Below are positions 52,448 through 60,963 of a DNA stretch of 64,000 nucleotides, in pieces. This DNA comes from Rhodospirillaceae bacterium (GTDB lineage Bacteria; Pseudomonadota; Alphaproteobacteria; Rhodospirillales; UBA2165). The notes under the pieces were generated by a model. It saw only the letters and a program-made list of their open reading frames with translations. It was not told the origin of the DNA and did not search any database. Position 1 is the stretch's first letter. Each line of letters opens with the position of its first letter. The position numbers and the translations under genes are program-made. Location of the stretch: contig JABHAA010000063.1 in NCBI GenBank assembly GCA_018674495.1, positions 1 through 64,000 of the forward strand. Direction: 5' to 3'.

Positions 52448-52861
52448 TCAATCGTCGCGGCGCATTTTTTCCGAGCGTTCGTGGCGCTCCTGGGCCTCGA
52501 TACTCAAGGTCGCGATGGGCCGGGCTTCCAGCCTTTTGAGGCCAATGGGCTCGGCAGTTTCCTCGCAGAAACCGTAGGACCCATCCTCGATCCGCTCCAG
52601 CGCCTCATCGATCTTGTTGATCAGCTTGCGGGCGCGGTCACGGGTGCGCAGCTCTAAAGAGCGTTCAGTTTCGGTCGACGCCCGGTCGGTCAGATCGGCT
52701 TCGACCAAGCTGTCTTCTTTTAAGTGATGACGGGTTTCATCCGAATCGACCAGCAAATCGGATCGCCAGCGCAACAGCTTTTGACGGAAATATTCCTGCT
52801 GAAGCGGGCCCATGAACACTTCATTGTCTTCCGGCTTGTAGTCAGGCGGAAGTGTCGACAT
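52448..52861 (-). CDS. dksA: RNA polymerase-binding protein DksA (one-Cys form)
   Basis: The 137-residue protein binds the RNA polymerase secondary channel and acts with ppGpp. The tip of the coiled coil has the DLTDRAS motif (D56, D59, A61). The zinc-finger region is reduced: C99 remains but the other three positions are T102, S120 and A123 (YGFCEET and ATLSIEA), the pattern known for alphaproteobacterial DksA such as that of Rhodobacter. ATG 52861 follows AAGAGGT. It is convergent with flgH. Confidence 0.9.
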   Translation of the reverse strand: MSTLPPDYKPEDNEVFMGPLQQEYFRQKLLRWRSDLLVDSDETRHHLKEDSLVEADLTDRASTETERSLELRTRDRARKLINKIDEALERIEDGSYGFCEETAEPIGLKRLEARPIATLSIEAQERHERSEKMRRDD

Positions 52862-53018
52862 GATTTTTGTACCTCTTATTCGAAACCCTGTTTTCGGCGG
52901 CGAAATATAAATTTGCACGCCGGGCGGTCAAGCGATCATTTGCGAAAACCGCATTTTTCTCGTTCGTGCAATTTTGGGGAATAGCGGCATCAGGCCTGAA
53001 AATAGGCATTGCCGATGG

Positions 53019-53453
53019 TTAAATCGTGCGCGTCAGCTTGGCTAATTCGACCTCTGCACGAAGCTCAATTTCGTCAATCAGGGCGATCAATTGCGGATCA
53101 TCGACCGAATCGCGCCGTTGCCGCAGGGTCTGGGCAAGGTTCTCCAATCGATTTTTGGAAACGGCACCGGCCAGAATTTGATCCCGAATTTCATCGAGCC
53201 GGTCAAGGATATCGACGCCGTAATGCACCATGCGCGCGCGCGCATCGGCCGGCGTTTCCGCATCGACTTCTTGGATCGATAATATCGATGCCACCGGGGC
53301 TACCGGAGCCGTTTCCGCAACCGACGGGACGCCGCCGGGCGCCGGCGGAGCTTTATTCAAATGCTCGGCGAAACGGGCACCGCCGGCTTTGTCCGACTGT
53401 TTCACTTTGCTGGCCGTCTTGGCGACCGTTTTACGAATTTCCGGGACCTTCAT
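53019..53453 (-). CDS. fliX: Flagellar assembly regulator FliX
   Basis: The 144-residue protein matches FliX: an N-terminal MKVPEIRKTVAKTASKV and a C-terminal domain with GVDILDRLDEIRDQILAGAV and DPQLIALIDEIELRAEVELA. In Caulobacter FliX checks flagellar assembly and works with the sigma-54 activator FlbD. It is divergent from flgE. ATG 53453 is the likely start; the frame upstream adds a hydrophobic stretch with no match. Neighbouring sigma-54 promoters are consistent with its role. Confidence 0.88.
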   Translation of the reverse strand: MKVPEIRKTVAKTASKVKQSDKAGGARFAEHLNKAPPAPGGVPSVAETAPVAPVASILSIQEVDAETPADARARMVHYGVDILDRLDEIRDQILAGAVSKNRLENLAQTLRQRRDSVDDPQLIALIDEIELRAEVELAKLTRTI

Positions 53454-53632
53454 AGGGGCGCAGCATAGGCCAATTCGCAAAAATAGAAAACCCGTGAAAT
53501 GGGCGATGATTACCACCAAGACCGCCCGGCAATAATTGCAGCCCAATCGCACTGGGATGGCTATTTACCATAATTCGGACAAAACCATTAAAAACAAACC
53601 ATTGTTTTTCAATATGTTATGGAATTTTCGAC

Positions 53633-53649
53633 TTGGCATCATGCTTGCT
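53633..53649 (+). promoter_or_regulatory. Sigma-54 promoter upstream of flgE
   Basis: TTGGCATCATGCTTGCT has the GG-N10-GC core and matches the RpoN consensus at all but two fixed positions. It lies 53 bases before flgE (53702). The start of transcription would fall near 53661. Confidence 0.8.
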
Positions 53650-53701
53650 TCAATAGACCTGAAAGTTCGTCTGTTAATTGACACATCGGTGGGCCAAAAC
53701 C

Positions 53702-55033
53702 ATGTCACTCTATGGCGCATTCGCCGCTCCCTCACTGGGAATGCTGACACAAAGTTCCGCGTTCGGCACGATTTCCCAGAATATCACCAATATGAATACG
53801 GGCGGCTACAAGGCGGCCAATACCAGGTTCACCACGGTATTGGCTTCGACATTTGATTCCAACTCGGATATCGGCGGCGTGCGCGCGTTTCGCAAAGAAA
53901 ATGTCAGCATCCAAGGCCGTCTTGTCTCGTCGACCAACAATCTCGATATCGCCATCAACGGCAGCGGGTTATTTGCGCTCAATTCGGACGTCGGCGGCGG
54001 CGGCGATGATCTCTATACACGTGACGGCGCTTTTCAATTAACGAAAAACGGCACCGACACCGTTACGACGAATGGCGTTACCTCAACCGTCGATAAGGCC
54101 TATTTGACCGATAAAAACGGCCATTTTGTTCAGGGCTGGAGCCCCGACGCGTCCGGCGTCTTTTCCACCAGCAGCGCGCCGGGCGCCATCCGTCTGGACC
54201 AGAACGCCTTCAACAGCAATGCCGCGGCGACCACAACTGCGTCGCTGGCCGTCAATCTTCCCGCCATCGCCAGTCCCGGTGACACCAAGATCACCAAAGC
54301 AAGCGCCTACGATTCCGCCGGCACGCAAAGATCCTTTGAATTGGTTTGGACGCGCGGAACCGTGGCGCAGCAATGGGACGTGCATGTCCGATCGGCCGCC
54401 GACGCCGATCCCGATACTTCGGTAACCTCGGCAAGCACCTCGCCCAATCTTTCGTCGCCGCAATCGCTTACTTTTAGTTCGACCGGCGGCCTTCCTTCGG
54501 GCACCACGGTCGCCATGGCCGTCAATTATGCAACCGATCCCGATCTGTCGTTCACTTTGGATATCGAGAACGTCACTTCGATCGGCGATCAATTCCTGTA
54601 TTTTGATTTCCAGGCTGACGGCCGCGGGCCCGGCACCTTAAAAGACTACAAATTTGACGCCGAGGGGCAAATCGTTGGCCAGTTCACCAACGGCACCGAG
54701 CGGGCACTGTATAAGATGCCCCTGGCGACGTTTGTTAATCCCGATGGGCTAGATGTTATCCAGGGCAACCTTTATGCCGCGTCTGGCCCATCCGGATCCG
54801 CGACCTTACGCCAGGTTCGCGACCCATTGGTAACCGTTAATACGGCGACCGGTAACAACCAGGAACGATTCGAGTTCGCGTTCTTCGTTCCCCATGCCAA
54901 CGAATTAGCAAATACCAATTTGCAGAACGAATTTACCAACATGATCATGACGCAACAGGCCTACAACTCCGCCGCTACGTTGTTCTCCACGGTCAACGAA
55001 ATGACCCAGACGGCGGCCAATCTGAAGTCTTAA
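53702..55033 (+). CDS. flgE: Flagellar hook protein FlgE
   Basis: The 443-residue hook protein has the rod/hook N-terminal motif GTISQNITNMNTGGYKAANT (about residues 23-42) and the C-terminal NLQNEFTNMIMTQQAYNSAA. The middle region is the FlgE D2-type domain with QNAFNSNAAATTTASLAVNLP. ATG 53702 fits the MSLYGAFAAPSLGM start; a longer frame from 53678 lies in the leader. It is preceded by a sigma-54 promoter. Confidence 0.93.
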   Translation: MSLYGAFAAPSLGMLTQSSAFGTISQNITNMNTGGYKAANTRFTTVLASTFDSNSDIGGVRAFRKENVSIQGRLVSSTNNLDIAINGSGLFALNSDVGGGGDDLYTRDGAFQLTKNGTDTVTTNGVTSTVDKAYLTDKNGHFVQGWSPDASGVFSTSSAPGAIRLDQNAFNSNAAATTTASLAVNLPAIASPGDTKITKASAYDSAGTQRSFELVWTRGTVAQQWDVHVRSAADADPDTSVTSASTSPNLSSPQSLTFSSTGGLPSGTTVAMAVNYATDPDLSFTLDIENVTSIGDQFLYFDFQADGRGPGTLKDYKFDAEGQIVGQFTNGTERALYKMPLATFVNPDGLDVIQGNLYAASGPSGSATLRQVRDPLVTVNTATGNNQERFEFAFFVPHANELANTNLQNEFTNMIMTQQAYNSAATLFSTVNEMTQTAANLKS

Positions 55034-55047
55034 CGGGCGCTGTTGTT

Positions 55048-55062
55048 CCGGCCTGAGGCCGG
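55048..55062 (+). repeat. Small GC-rich hairpin after flgE
   Basis: CCGGCC (55048-55053) and GGCCGG (55057-55062) form a perfect six-base stem around TGA. It lies 15 bases after the flgE stop. There is no U run, so it may only weakly terminate the transcript or protect its 3' end. Confidence 0.4.
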
Positions 55063-55191
55063 GCCGGCCCCACACCACCCTACCCGGCATTTATTTCCCA
55101 GCGGCGCGCCAGGCGCCATCGCGGGGCCTCGTAATTCCCGCCATAATTCCCGCAAGCCACTGATTGTAAATATTTTTTTAACAAACACAGT

Positions 55192-55208
55192 TTGGCATGG
55201 TTTTCGCA
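55192..55208 (+). promoter_or_regulatory. Sigma-54 promoter upstream of flgI
   Basis: TTGGCATGGTTTTCGCA has the GG-N10-GC core and agrees with the RpoN consensus at all but two fixed positions. It lies 62 bases before the flgI start at 55270. An earlier ATG (55198) lies within it, so the longer flgI frame from 55192 cannot be the real start. Confidence 0.78.
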
Positions 55209-55269
55209 TTTATATATCGGAAATAGGCGCAAATGGTTCATTCGAGCTTCCGCGCAAAGGATAAAAGTA

Positions 55270-56445
55270 ATGGTGGGACTTAAATTGAAACCCGAAATCA
55301 AGATCGCCGGAAGCGGTATGATCAAAGCCCTATCCGGTCTGTTTGCGGTGACGAGCCTGGCCTTGGCGCTGTTGACCGCAGCCGCCAATCCGGGCAATGC
55401 CGCGTCGCGCATCAAGGACGTCACCAATTTTGAAGGCATTCGCGACAACCTGCTGGTCGGCTACGGGTTGGTGGTCGGACTCAACAATACCGGTGACACC
55501 CTTTCCGATGGGCATTTCACCAAGCAAAGCCTGCTGGCCATGCTGGAACGGCTGGGCGTCAAACCGACCGAGGCCGGATTAAGCTCGAAAAACGTTGCCG
55601 CCGTCATGATCACCGCCTCGTTGCCGGCTTTCGCCCGCCAGGGCAGCCGCTTCGACGTCACCGTCAGCGCCCTCGGCGATTCGGCGAGCCTGCTCGGCGG
55701 AACCCTGCTGGTCTCACCGCTTCTCGGCGCCGACGGCGAAGTCTACGGCGTCGCCCAAGGCCAGGTGGCGGTCGGCGGTTTCAGCGCCGGCGGCGATGCC
55801 GAAACGGTAACCAAAGGTGTCCCCACCAGTGCCCGCATCGCCAACGGCGCTATCGTCGAGCGGGAATTGAATTTTGACCTTTCCTCGCTGAAGACGATCC
55901 GCATCAGCCTTCGCAATCCCGATCTAACCACGGCGCGGCGTATCGCCCAGGCAATGAACGCCTTCCTCGGAACAGACGCGGCACAGCCCAGCGATCCCGG
56001 CACCGTCCAGCTCCGCGTGCCGCGCGGATATGAAAACAACGTAGTCGGGCTGCTGACTGATCTGGAGCAATTGCGGGTCGAGCCGGACCAGCTGGCGCGC
56101 ATCATAATTGACGAGCAATCAGGCACCATTGTTATGGGCGAAAACGTCCGCATTTCAACGGTGGCCATCGCCCAGGGCAGCCTGACAATCCGCATCACCG
56201 AAACCGCGCAGGTCTCGCAGCCCGGCCCCTTCGCCGAGGTTGGTGACACAACCACCGTCGCCAGGACCGATATTCAGGTCGATGAGGGCGCAGACAACAA
56301 ACTGTCGGTCGTCAGTTCCGGCGTGACACTGCAGGATTTGATCAATGGCCTCAACTCGCTGGGTATCGGGCCGCGTGATCTGATTACCATTTTGCAGGCA
56401 GTCAAGGCCGCCGGCGCCCTGCAAGCTGAAATTCAGGTGATGTAA
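55270..56445 (+). CDS. flgI: Flagellar P-ring protein FlgI
   Basis: The 391-residue protein has a signal peptide (MIKALSGLFAVTSLALALL, starting near residue 17) and the mature opening SRIKDVTNFEGIRDNLLVGYGLVVGL typical of FlgI. It forms the P ring in peptidoglycan. ATG 55270 follows AAAGGATAAA; ATG 55318 directly before the signal peptide is also possible. The stop overlaps the flgJ-like start by one base. Confidence 0.94.
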   Translation: MVGLKLKPEIKIAGSGMIKALSGLFAVTSLALALLTAAANPGNAASRIKDVTNFEGIRDNLLVGYGLVVGLNNTGDTLSDGHFTKQSLLAMLERLGVKPTEAGLSSKNVAAVMITASLPAFARQGSRFDVTVSALGDSASLLGGTLLVSPLLGADGEVYGVAQGQVAVGGFSAGGDAETVTKGVPTSARIANGAIVERELNFDLSSLKTIRISLRNPDLTTARRIAQAMNAFLGTDAAQPSDPGTVQLRVPRGYENNVVGLLTDLEQLRVEPDQLARIIIDEQSGTIVMGENVRISTVAIAQGSLTIRITETAQVSQPGPFAEVGDTTTVARTDIQVDEGADNKLSVVSSGVTLQDLINGLNSLGIGPRDLITILQAVKAAGALQAEIQVM

Positions 56446-56765
56446 TGGAAGCGCAAGCATTCATCGGTGTCGGCCTCGACGCCTACAAGTCATCCCGGGT
56501 TCCGCCGCAACTGGGCAAGATCAATAGCGCCGCCCAGGCCGAAAAGACAGCGCAGGAATTTGAAGCCTTTTTCCTCGGCCAGATGTTGCAGCCGATGTTC
56601 GAAGGACTGGGTGCCGAAGCGCCTTTTGGCGGCGGGCACGCGGAAAAAATCTGGCGCAACATGATGGTAGATGAAATGGGCAAGGCCATGGCCGAGGCCG
56701 GCGGCATCGGCATCGCCGATTCCGTGCAACAGGAAATCCTTCGCCTTCAGGAGGCAGAGCAATGA
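56445..56765 (+). CDS. flgJ: Rod-binding protein (FlgJ N-domain)
   Basis: The 106-residue protein corresponds to the N-terminal rod-binding half of FlgJ: AEKTAQEFEAFFLGQMLQPM and EKIWRNMMVDEMGKAMAEAGG. The C-terminal muramidase half found in enterics is absent, as is usual in alphaproteobacteria, so wall clearance must be by another enzyme. It overlaps flgI by one base and the next gene by four bases. Confidence 0.9.
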   Translation: MEAQAFIGVGLDAYKSSRVPPQLGKINSAAQAEKTAQEFEAFFLGQMLQPMFEGLGAEAPFGGGHAEKIWRNMMVDEMGKAMAEAGGIGIADSVQQEILRLQEAEQ

Positions 56766-57208
56766 GCACGGAAAATAAAGCCCAAGATTTTTTGGACCTC
56801 ACCGGTCAATTGAGCCGACTTGTAAAGCGCGAAAACGAATTGCTGAAAACGCCTGGCCGGGCCGATGGGCTGAAGGATGTTTTGGTCCAAAAACAGGCAC
56901 TGAGCGACGCCTATGAGCAACAGCTCCATTACTTCGCCGAGCCCAAGGTCACCGATGAACTGGACCCGGTGGAGCGATCAAGAATCAAGGAAGCTATTAC
57001 CGCCCTGACCGCCATGATGGATGAAAACAAGAACCGCCTGGAAGCCAAAATCGAAGCCGCAAAGCACGTCTTCGAGATCATCGCCAACGTGGCGAAGGAT
57101 ATTCGGCAAAAGCAATCTGGTGTCTACGGACGTTCGGGCGGAATGGGTGACAATGCACGCCAACCCTATGCCCCGGCCGTATCGGTCGGCTTGAACCAAG
57201 AATTTTAA
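56762..57208 (+). CDS. flgN: FlgN-like export chaperone
   Basis: The 148-residue helical protein has the FlgN-type coiled coil (about residues 8-115; LTGQLSRLVKRENELLKTPG and LEAKIEAAKHVFEIIAN) and a flexible C-terminal tail (GVYGRSGGMGDNARQPYAPA). FlgN is the chaperone for FlgK and FlgL, which are encoded directly downstream, so context supports the call. Similarity is in pattern rather than long identity. Confidence 0.75.
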   Translation: MSTENKAQDFLDLTGQLSRLVKRENELLKTPGRADGLKDVLVQKQALSDAYEQQLHYFAEPKVTDELDPVERSRIKEAITALTAMMDENKNRLEAKIEAAKHVFEIIANVAKDIRQKQSGVYGRSGGMGDNARQPYAPAVSVGLNQEF

Positions 57209-57229
57209 CCGGGAAACGGACGCCATACC

Positions 57230-59674
57230 GTGTCGCTAGAAGTTACCCTTCAAAATGCCATTAGCGGGCTGCAAACCGCCAAGCAGTCGCTACAGGTCAT
57301 TTCCAATAACGTCGCCAACGTAAACACCGAAGGCTATACGCGCAAAATCATCGAGCCGACGTCGCGGGTAATATCAGGTGTTGGCTTTGGCGTTGAATTG
57401 GCGAATTCCACGCGCAATGTGGATGCCGGTATCCTGCGCCAATTGCGCACCGAAACCAGCACATTCGAGCGGCTGACCGTCAAGGAAAGCTTCCTGAGCC
57501 AGATCAACTCGTTCTTCGGGCGGCCCGAAGACAACAATTCGATTACCCATCTATTGTCCGATCTTGGCGCCCAATTCGATTCGCTAGCGGTGACGCCGGA
57601 AACCGAAGCCACCCAGTTCCTGACGGTCAAAGCGGCCTCCGATGTTCTTAACGAATTGGAACGCATGTCCGATGAAATCCAACGTCTGCGCTCCGACGCC
57701 AACATCAAAATCGACGGTGCCATTACCGAATTCAACAATGCCGCGGATATCATTGTTGCGCTCAACTCGGACGTCATTCAGTTCAACGCATCGAACATTT
57801 CCATCGCCGAGCTACAGGATCAGCGCGATAAAGCCATCAACACCCTGACCGGAATTATGGACATCAAATATTTCGAAAAGGGCGACGGCAGCATCACGGT
57901 TTTTTCGGGCGGCGGCGCGACGCTGATAGACGGGCAGACGCAAGCGCTCAGCTACAACCGCCCGTCTTCGATGTCGCCGACGCTGGTCTATACGCCTACT
58001 AGCGCCACCAACTATTTGGCGCCCGGCGAGAGCGGGCATCCAGTCGGCGGCGTCCCCGGTATTTTTGTCGGCGAGGAAATCAAATCCGGCGACATTACTT
58101 CAACGCTGTCGTCAGGAAAATTGAAGGGATTGGTGGATCTTCGCGATACGGATTTGCCCAGCCTTCAGGCGCAATTGGACGAATTGGCGGAAAAACTGAA
58201 GACCGAATTGAACGGCGTTCACAACAAGGGCGCCGGGTATCCGCCGCTGTCGACCATGACCGGCGACCGCTACGTGCAGACTGGCTCCACCTTTGCCGGC
58301 ACCGGCATTATCCGCATTGGTATCGTCAATGATGCGGGCGTCTTGCAGGAAGATTTGAACCTCACCATGTCCTCCTATTCGACCGTCGGCACGCTGGCCA
58401 CGGCTATAGATGCCATGACCAACCTCTCAGCGTCGGTCAATTCCGATGGCCATTTACAATTGACGGGGCAAAACGATTTCAGAGTGGTGATCAACGAATT
58501 GACCAGCTCGGTTAGCGGCGCCGGCGATCTGAGCAAAGGATTTTCGGACTTTTTCGGGCTGAACAATCTTATCGATTCGACCGAAAACTATTCCAAGTAC
58601 CGCACCGACCGGTCTACCAGTTCGTCATCTGCGGTGGTCACCACCGGCGGCACGTTGCAATTCTCCGGCAACGATGGCACCGCTTGGACAACCACCGTCG
58701 CCTACAGCGCCAACGACACCCTCGCTCAATTGACAACGGCGATCAACGCCAACGCGACATTAACCACGGAAGGTGTGGTGGCCCAAGTGATATCCGACGG
58801 CACCGGCTTCCGGCTGGAAATTTCGGATTCGGCCGGTGATAGTTTTGCCATCGCCGAATCGGCAAGCGGCACCGTTTTGGCCGATACCGGATTGCGCACC
58901 GACGCCCGCGGTATCGCCAACCGGCTCAGCGTCCGCTCCGATATCGTCAACTCGACCTTCCTGGTTTCCAGAGGTGCGTTACAATCCAATACGTTCGAAT
59001 CGTCGAGCAGCCTGACCATCACCGACCCGGCCGCCGCCCTGTCGGCCGGCGGCGCCACTGCCGGCGGCACGCTGACCTTCACGATTGATGCCTCCACTTC
59101 GACAACGGTCTCCTATACCACTGCCAGCACGCTCAACGCGGTGGTTACGGCGATCAATTCCGATGCCACGCTGCAGGCCGCAAGCATTACCGCCGAGGCA
59201 ATCATCAGCGGCGCCAATTACCGCCTTAAAATTGTTGACGGCGGCGGCGAGAATTTCTGGGTTGCCGATTCGGGCAGCACCGGCGGGCTCGTGGTCGATA
59301 CCACCCAAGGTGTATCGGTTGGCGACGGCTCCGTGGCCAGAGATTTGGCGGCTGAATTCGCGACCACGGTCTCCTTCCTGTCAGCGCCGGCGGACGGCGG
59401 CGGATTGTCAGCGTCGGACACCACATTCGCGGACTATTCGGCGAGCATTCTGTCCTTTAATTCAGCCATTGTATCTTCGGTGGAGACCGATCTTTCGTTC
59501 CAGACCAATCTGAAGAACGAATTGTTCTCCAAGCACACGTCGATCAGCGGCGTCAACATGGATGAAGAATTGGCGAACCTGATCATATTTGAGCAAGCCT
59601 ACCTTGCGGCCGCGCGCATGATCACGACGACGCAGGAACTGTTCAAAGTTCTGACCAACATGGTGCGTGGTTAG
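57230..59674 (+). CDS. flgK: Flagellar hook-filament junction protein FlgK with tandem insert domains
   Basis: The 814-residue HAP1 has the N-terminal signature LQNAISGLQTAKQSLQVISN (about residues 7-26) and a C-terminal NLIIFEQAYLAAARMITTTQ. It is longer than usual (about 550 in enterics). The extra length comes from two related segments (about residues 470-560 and 608-690), each with a GGTL.F strand, an ATTAI-like helix and a YRLKI or FRLEI strand, resembling flagellin-inserted beta repeats. They probably project from the filament junction. It starts at GTG 57230 after CGGGAAACGGACG and is followed by flgL after 14 bases. Confidence 0.9.
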   Translation: MSLEVTLQNAISGLQTAKQSLQVISNNVANVNTEGYTRKIIEPTSRVISGVGFGVELANSTRNVDAGILRQLRTETSTFERLTVKESFLSQINSFFGRPEDNNSITHLLSDLGAQFDSLAVTPETEATQFLTVKAASDVLNELERMSDEIQRLRSDANIKIDGAITEFNNAADIIVALNSDVIQFNASNISIAELQDQRDKAINTLTGIMDIKYFEKGDGSITVFSGGGATLIDGQTQALSYNRPSSMSPTLVYTPTSATNYLAPGESGHPVGGVPGIFVGEEIKSGDITSTLSSGKLKGLVDLRDTDLPSLQAQLDELAEKLKTELNGVHNKGAGYPPLSTMTGDRYVQTGSTFAGTGIIRIGIVNDAGVLQEDLNLTMSSYSTVGTLATAIDAMTNLSASVNSDGHLQLTGQNDFRVVINELTSSVSGAGDLSKGFSDFFGLNNLIDSTENYSKYRTDRSTSSSSAVVTTGGTLQFSGNDGTAWTTTVAYSANDTLAQLTTAINANATLTTEGVVAQVISDGTGFRLEISDSAGDSFAIAESASGTVLADTGLRTDARGIANRLSVRSDIVNSTFLVSRGALQSNTFESSSSLTITDPAAALSAGGATAGGTLTFTIDASTSTTVSYTTASTLNAVVTAINSDATLQAASITAEAIISGANYRLKIVDGGGENFWVADSGSTGGLVVDTTQGVSVGDGSVARDLAAEFATTVSFLSAPADGGGLSASDTTFADYSASILSFNSAIVSSVETDLSFQTNLKNELFSKHTSISGVNMDEELANLIIFEQAYLAAARMITTTQELFKVLTNMVRG

Positions 59675-59688
59675 GGGAGGAATAGAAA

Positions 59689-60621
59689 ATGCCAGCACGC
59701 ATAGCCGATCTCGCCTCTAACAGACTTGTGCAGTCCACAATCGTGAGCACGCAACAGCGCCTGGCTGATCGCCAGTTAGAGATCAGCACCATGCAAAAAT
59801 CGCAAGATTATGCGGGTATTTCGGATAATTCCAGCCGCCTGGTAACGCTCGAGGCGTCACGCACCCGGATCAACAAATTTATGTCCGAACACACTTTTGT
59901 TCAGCTTCGCATGGACACCATGCTGAACAGTGTCGATGCCTTGAAAAGTACGCTCAACGATGTCCGCAAGCTGCTGCGCGAAGCGCTTGACGACGGCACC
60001 ATTCCGACCGGCATAAACAAGGACGATTTCGCCAATGTCAAAATGGCCGAGATCGAAGATTTTTTGAATGTGCGCGTGAATGGGCGGTATTTGTTTGCCG
60101 GCTCGAAAACCGAAACCAAACCGGTTCAGGCAGGCAATCTGGACACCGCGCCGACGTTTGACGCCAGCAACAACACGACCGCTGAGCCAAGTTTTTATTA
60201 TCAAGGCGACGACACCACATTGAAGGCCCGCATCGACGAAGGCGTCGAAATCAATTACGGCGTCACCGCAGCCGATTCGGGTTTCGAAAAACTTATCCGC
60301 GCCGTTCGAATTATGAAGTCGGTCGACGTGGGCGACGCAAACTATATCGCCAAGTATCAGGATGCACTGGATCTGGTAATATCGGCGGAAGAACGCTTCC
60401 AGGCGGTGGAGCTGGATATCGGCACCAAGATTCAGCAACTCGATTCGACTAACACCAAGCTTGACGATTCCCGCAACTTCTTGAGCGGCATCATTTCGGA
60501 CATCGAAAGCGTCGATACTTTTACGGCCATCGCCGAGTTGACCCAAGACCAGACTATGCTGGAAGCCTCTTACTCCACCTTGGTGCGGCTTAGCCGGCTT
60601 AACTTAACTTCGTTCTTCTAA
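59689..60621 (+). CDS. flgL: Flagellar hook-filament junction protein FlgL
   Basis: The 310-residue HAP3 has a flagellin-like N-terminal helix (RLVQSTIVSTQQRLADRQLE) and a C-terminal flagellin-like helix (AELTQDQTMLEASYSTLVRL). The middle has RVNGRYLFAGSKTETKPVQ, typical of FlgL. It follows flgK by 14 bases with GGGGAGGAA as ribosome site and precedes the flagellin leader. Confidence 0.93.
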   Translation: MPARIADLASNRLVQSTIVSTQQRLADRQLEISTMQKSQDYAGISDNSSRLVTLEASRTRINKFMSEHTFVQLRMDTMLNSVDALKSTLNDVRKLLREALDDGTIPTGINKDDFANVKMAEIEDFLNVRVNGRYLFAGSKTETKPVQAGNLDTAPTFDASNNTTAEPSFYYQGDDTTLKARIDEGVEINYGVTAADSGFEKLIRAVRIMKSVDVGDANYIAKYQDALDLVISAEERFQAVELDIGTKIQQLDSTNTKLDDSRNFLSGIISDIESVDTFTAIAELTQDQTMLEASYSTLVRLSRLNLTSFF

Positions 60622-60682
60622 GGGAATCAGGAGACTTCACTAAACTTTGTAAATAACCACTTGTTAACTAGATGGAGGTACT

Positions 60683-60829
60683 ATGACCATGTCGAAACCT
60701 GCACTCGACACAACTAGACGAAAAATAAGGTGGCGAAAATGCGCCGACGTGAAAATGATAAAACCAATGTATTTTCAATACCTTAACGTATTGAGATCCT
60801 CTTGCGTATCGAGGAGGATTTCATTATGA
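60683..60829 (+). CDS. Flagellin leader ORF A (48 aa)
   Basis: The 48-codon frame starts at ATG 60683 after GGAGG (60674-60678) and ends in TGA 60827-60829, which overlaps the start of ORF B as ATGA. The peptide is short and basic with no known domain. It spans two hairpins at 60775-60819, so ribosomes reading it would open them. It may be a control leader rather than a protein-making gene. The alternative is that the frame is a chance opening. Confidence 0.35.
   Translation: MTMSKPALDTTRRKIRWRKCADVKMIKPMYFQYLNVLRSSCVSRRISL
60775..60819 (+). promoter_or_regulatory. Tandem hairpins in the flagellin leader
   Basis: Hairpin 1 is TCAATAC (60775-60781) and GTATTGA (60788-60794), a perfect seven-base stem with loop CTTAAC. 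Hairpin 2 pairs TCCTC (60797-60801) with GAGGA (60811-60815), or ATCCTC with GAGGAT (60814-60819). The 3' arm of hairpin 2 is the ribosome site GAGGAGG of ORF B, so the fold would hide it. A leader of this type before flagellin is a likely site for control by FlbT, encoded 1 kb downstream. Confidence 0.55.
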
Positions 60830-60963
60830 TGTCGCACGTGACTGTAAAAGCCATGGTCATGCGCTTAGGCATCGCATTCCGTGCACATTGCGGACCGTTG
60901 AGCCCGGCAGGCAGAAGGGCTTGTAGATCAGAACCTAGAATAGGAGCTTTAACTCATGGCTGA
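60826..60963 (+). CDS. Flagellin leader ORF B (45 aa)
   Basis: The 45-codon frame starts at ATG 60826 after GAGGAGG (60811-60817, spacer eight bases) and ends in TGA 60961-60963, inside the flagellin gene, with its last codons overlapping the flagellin start by eight bases. No domain is visible. It links ORF A to flagellin by overlaps at both ends, which would couple translation of all three. The peptide sequence itself may not matter. Confidence 0.35.
   Translation: MMSHVTVKAMVMRLGIAFRAHCGPLSPAGRRACRSEPRIGALTHG

Noticed and set aside
55192..55269. N-terminal extension of FlgI
   Set aside because: It overlaps a sigma-54 promoter and would precede the signal peptide with unrelated sequence.
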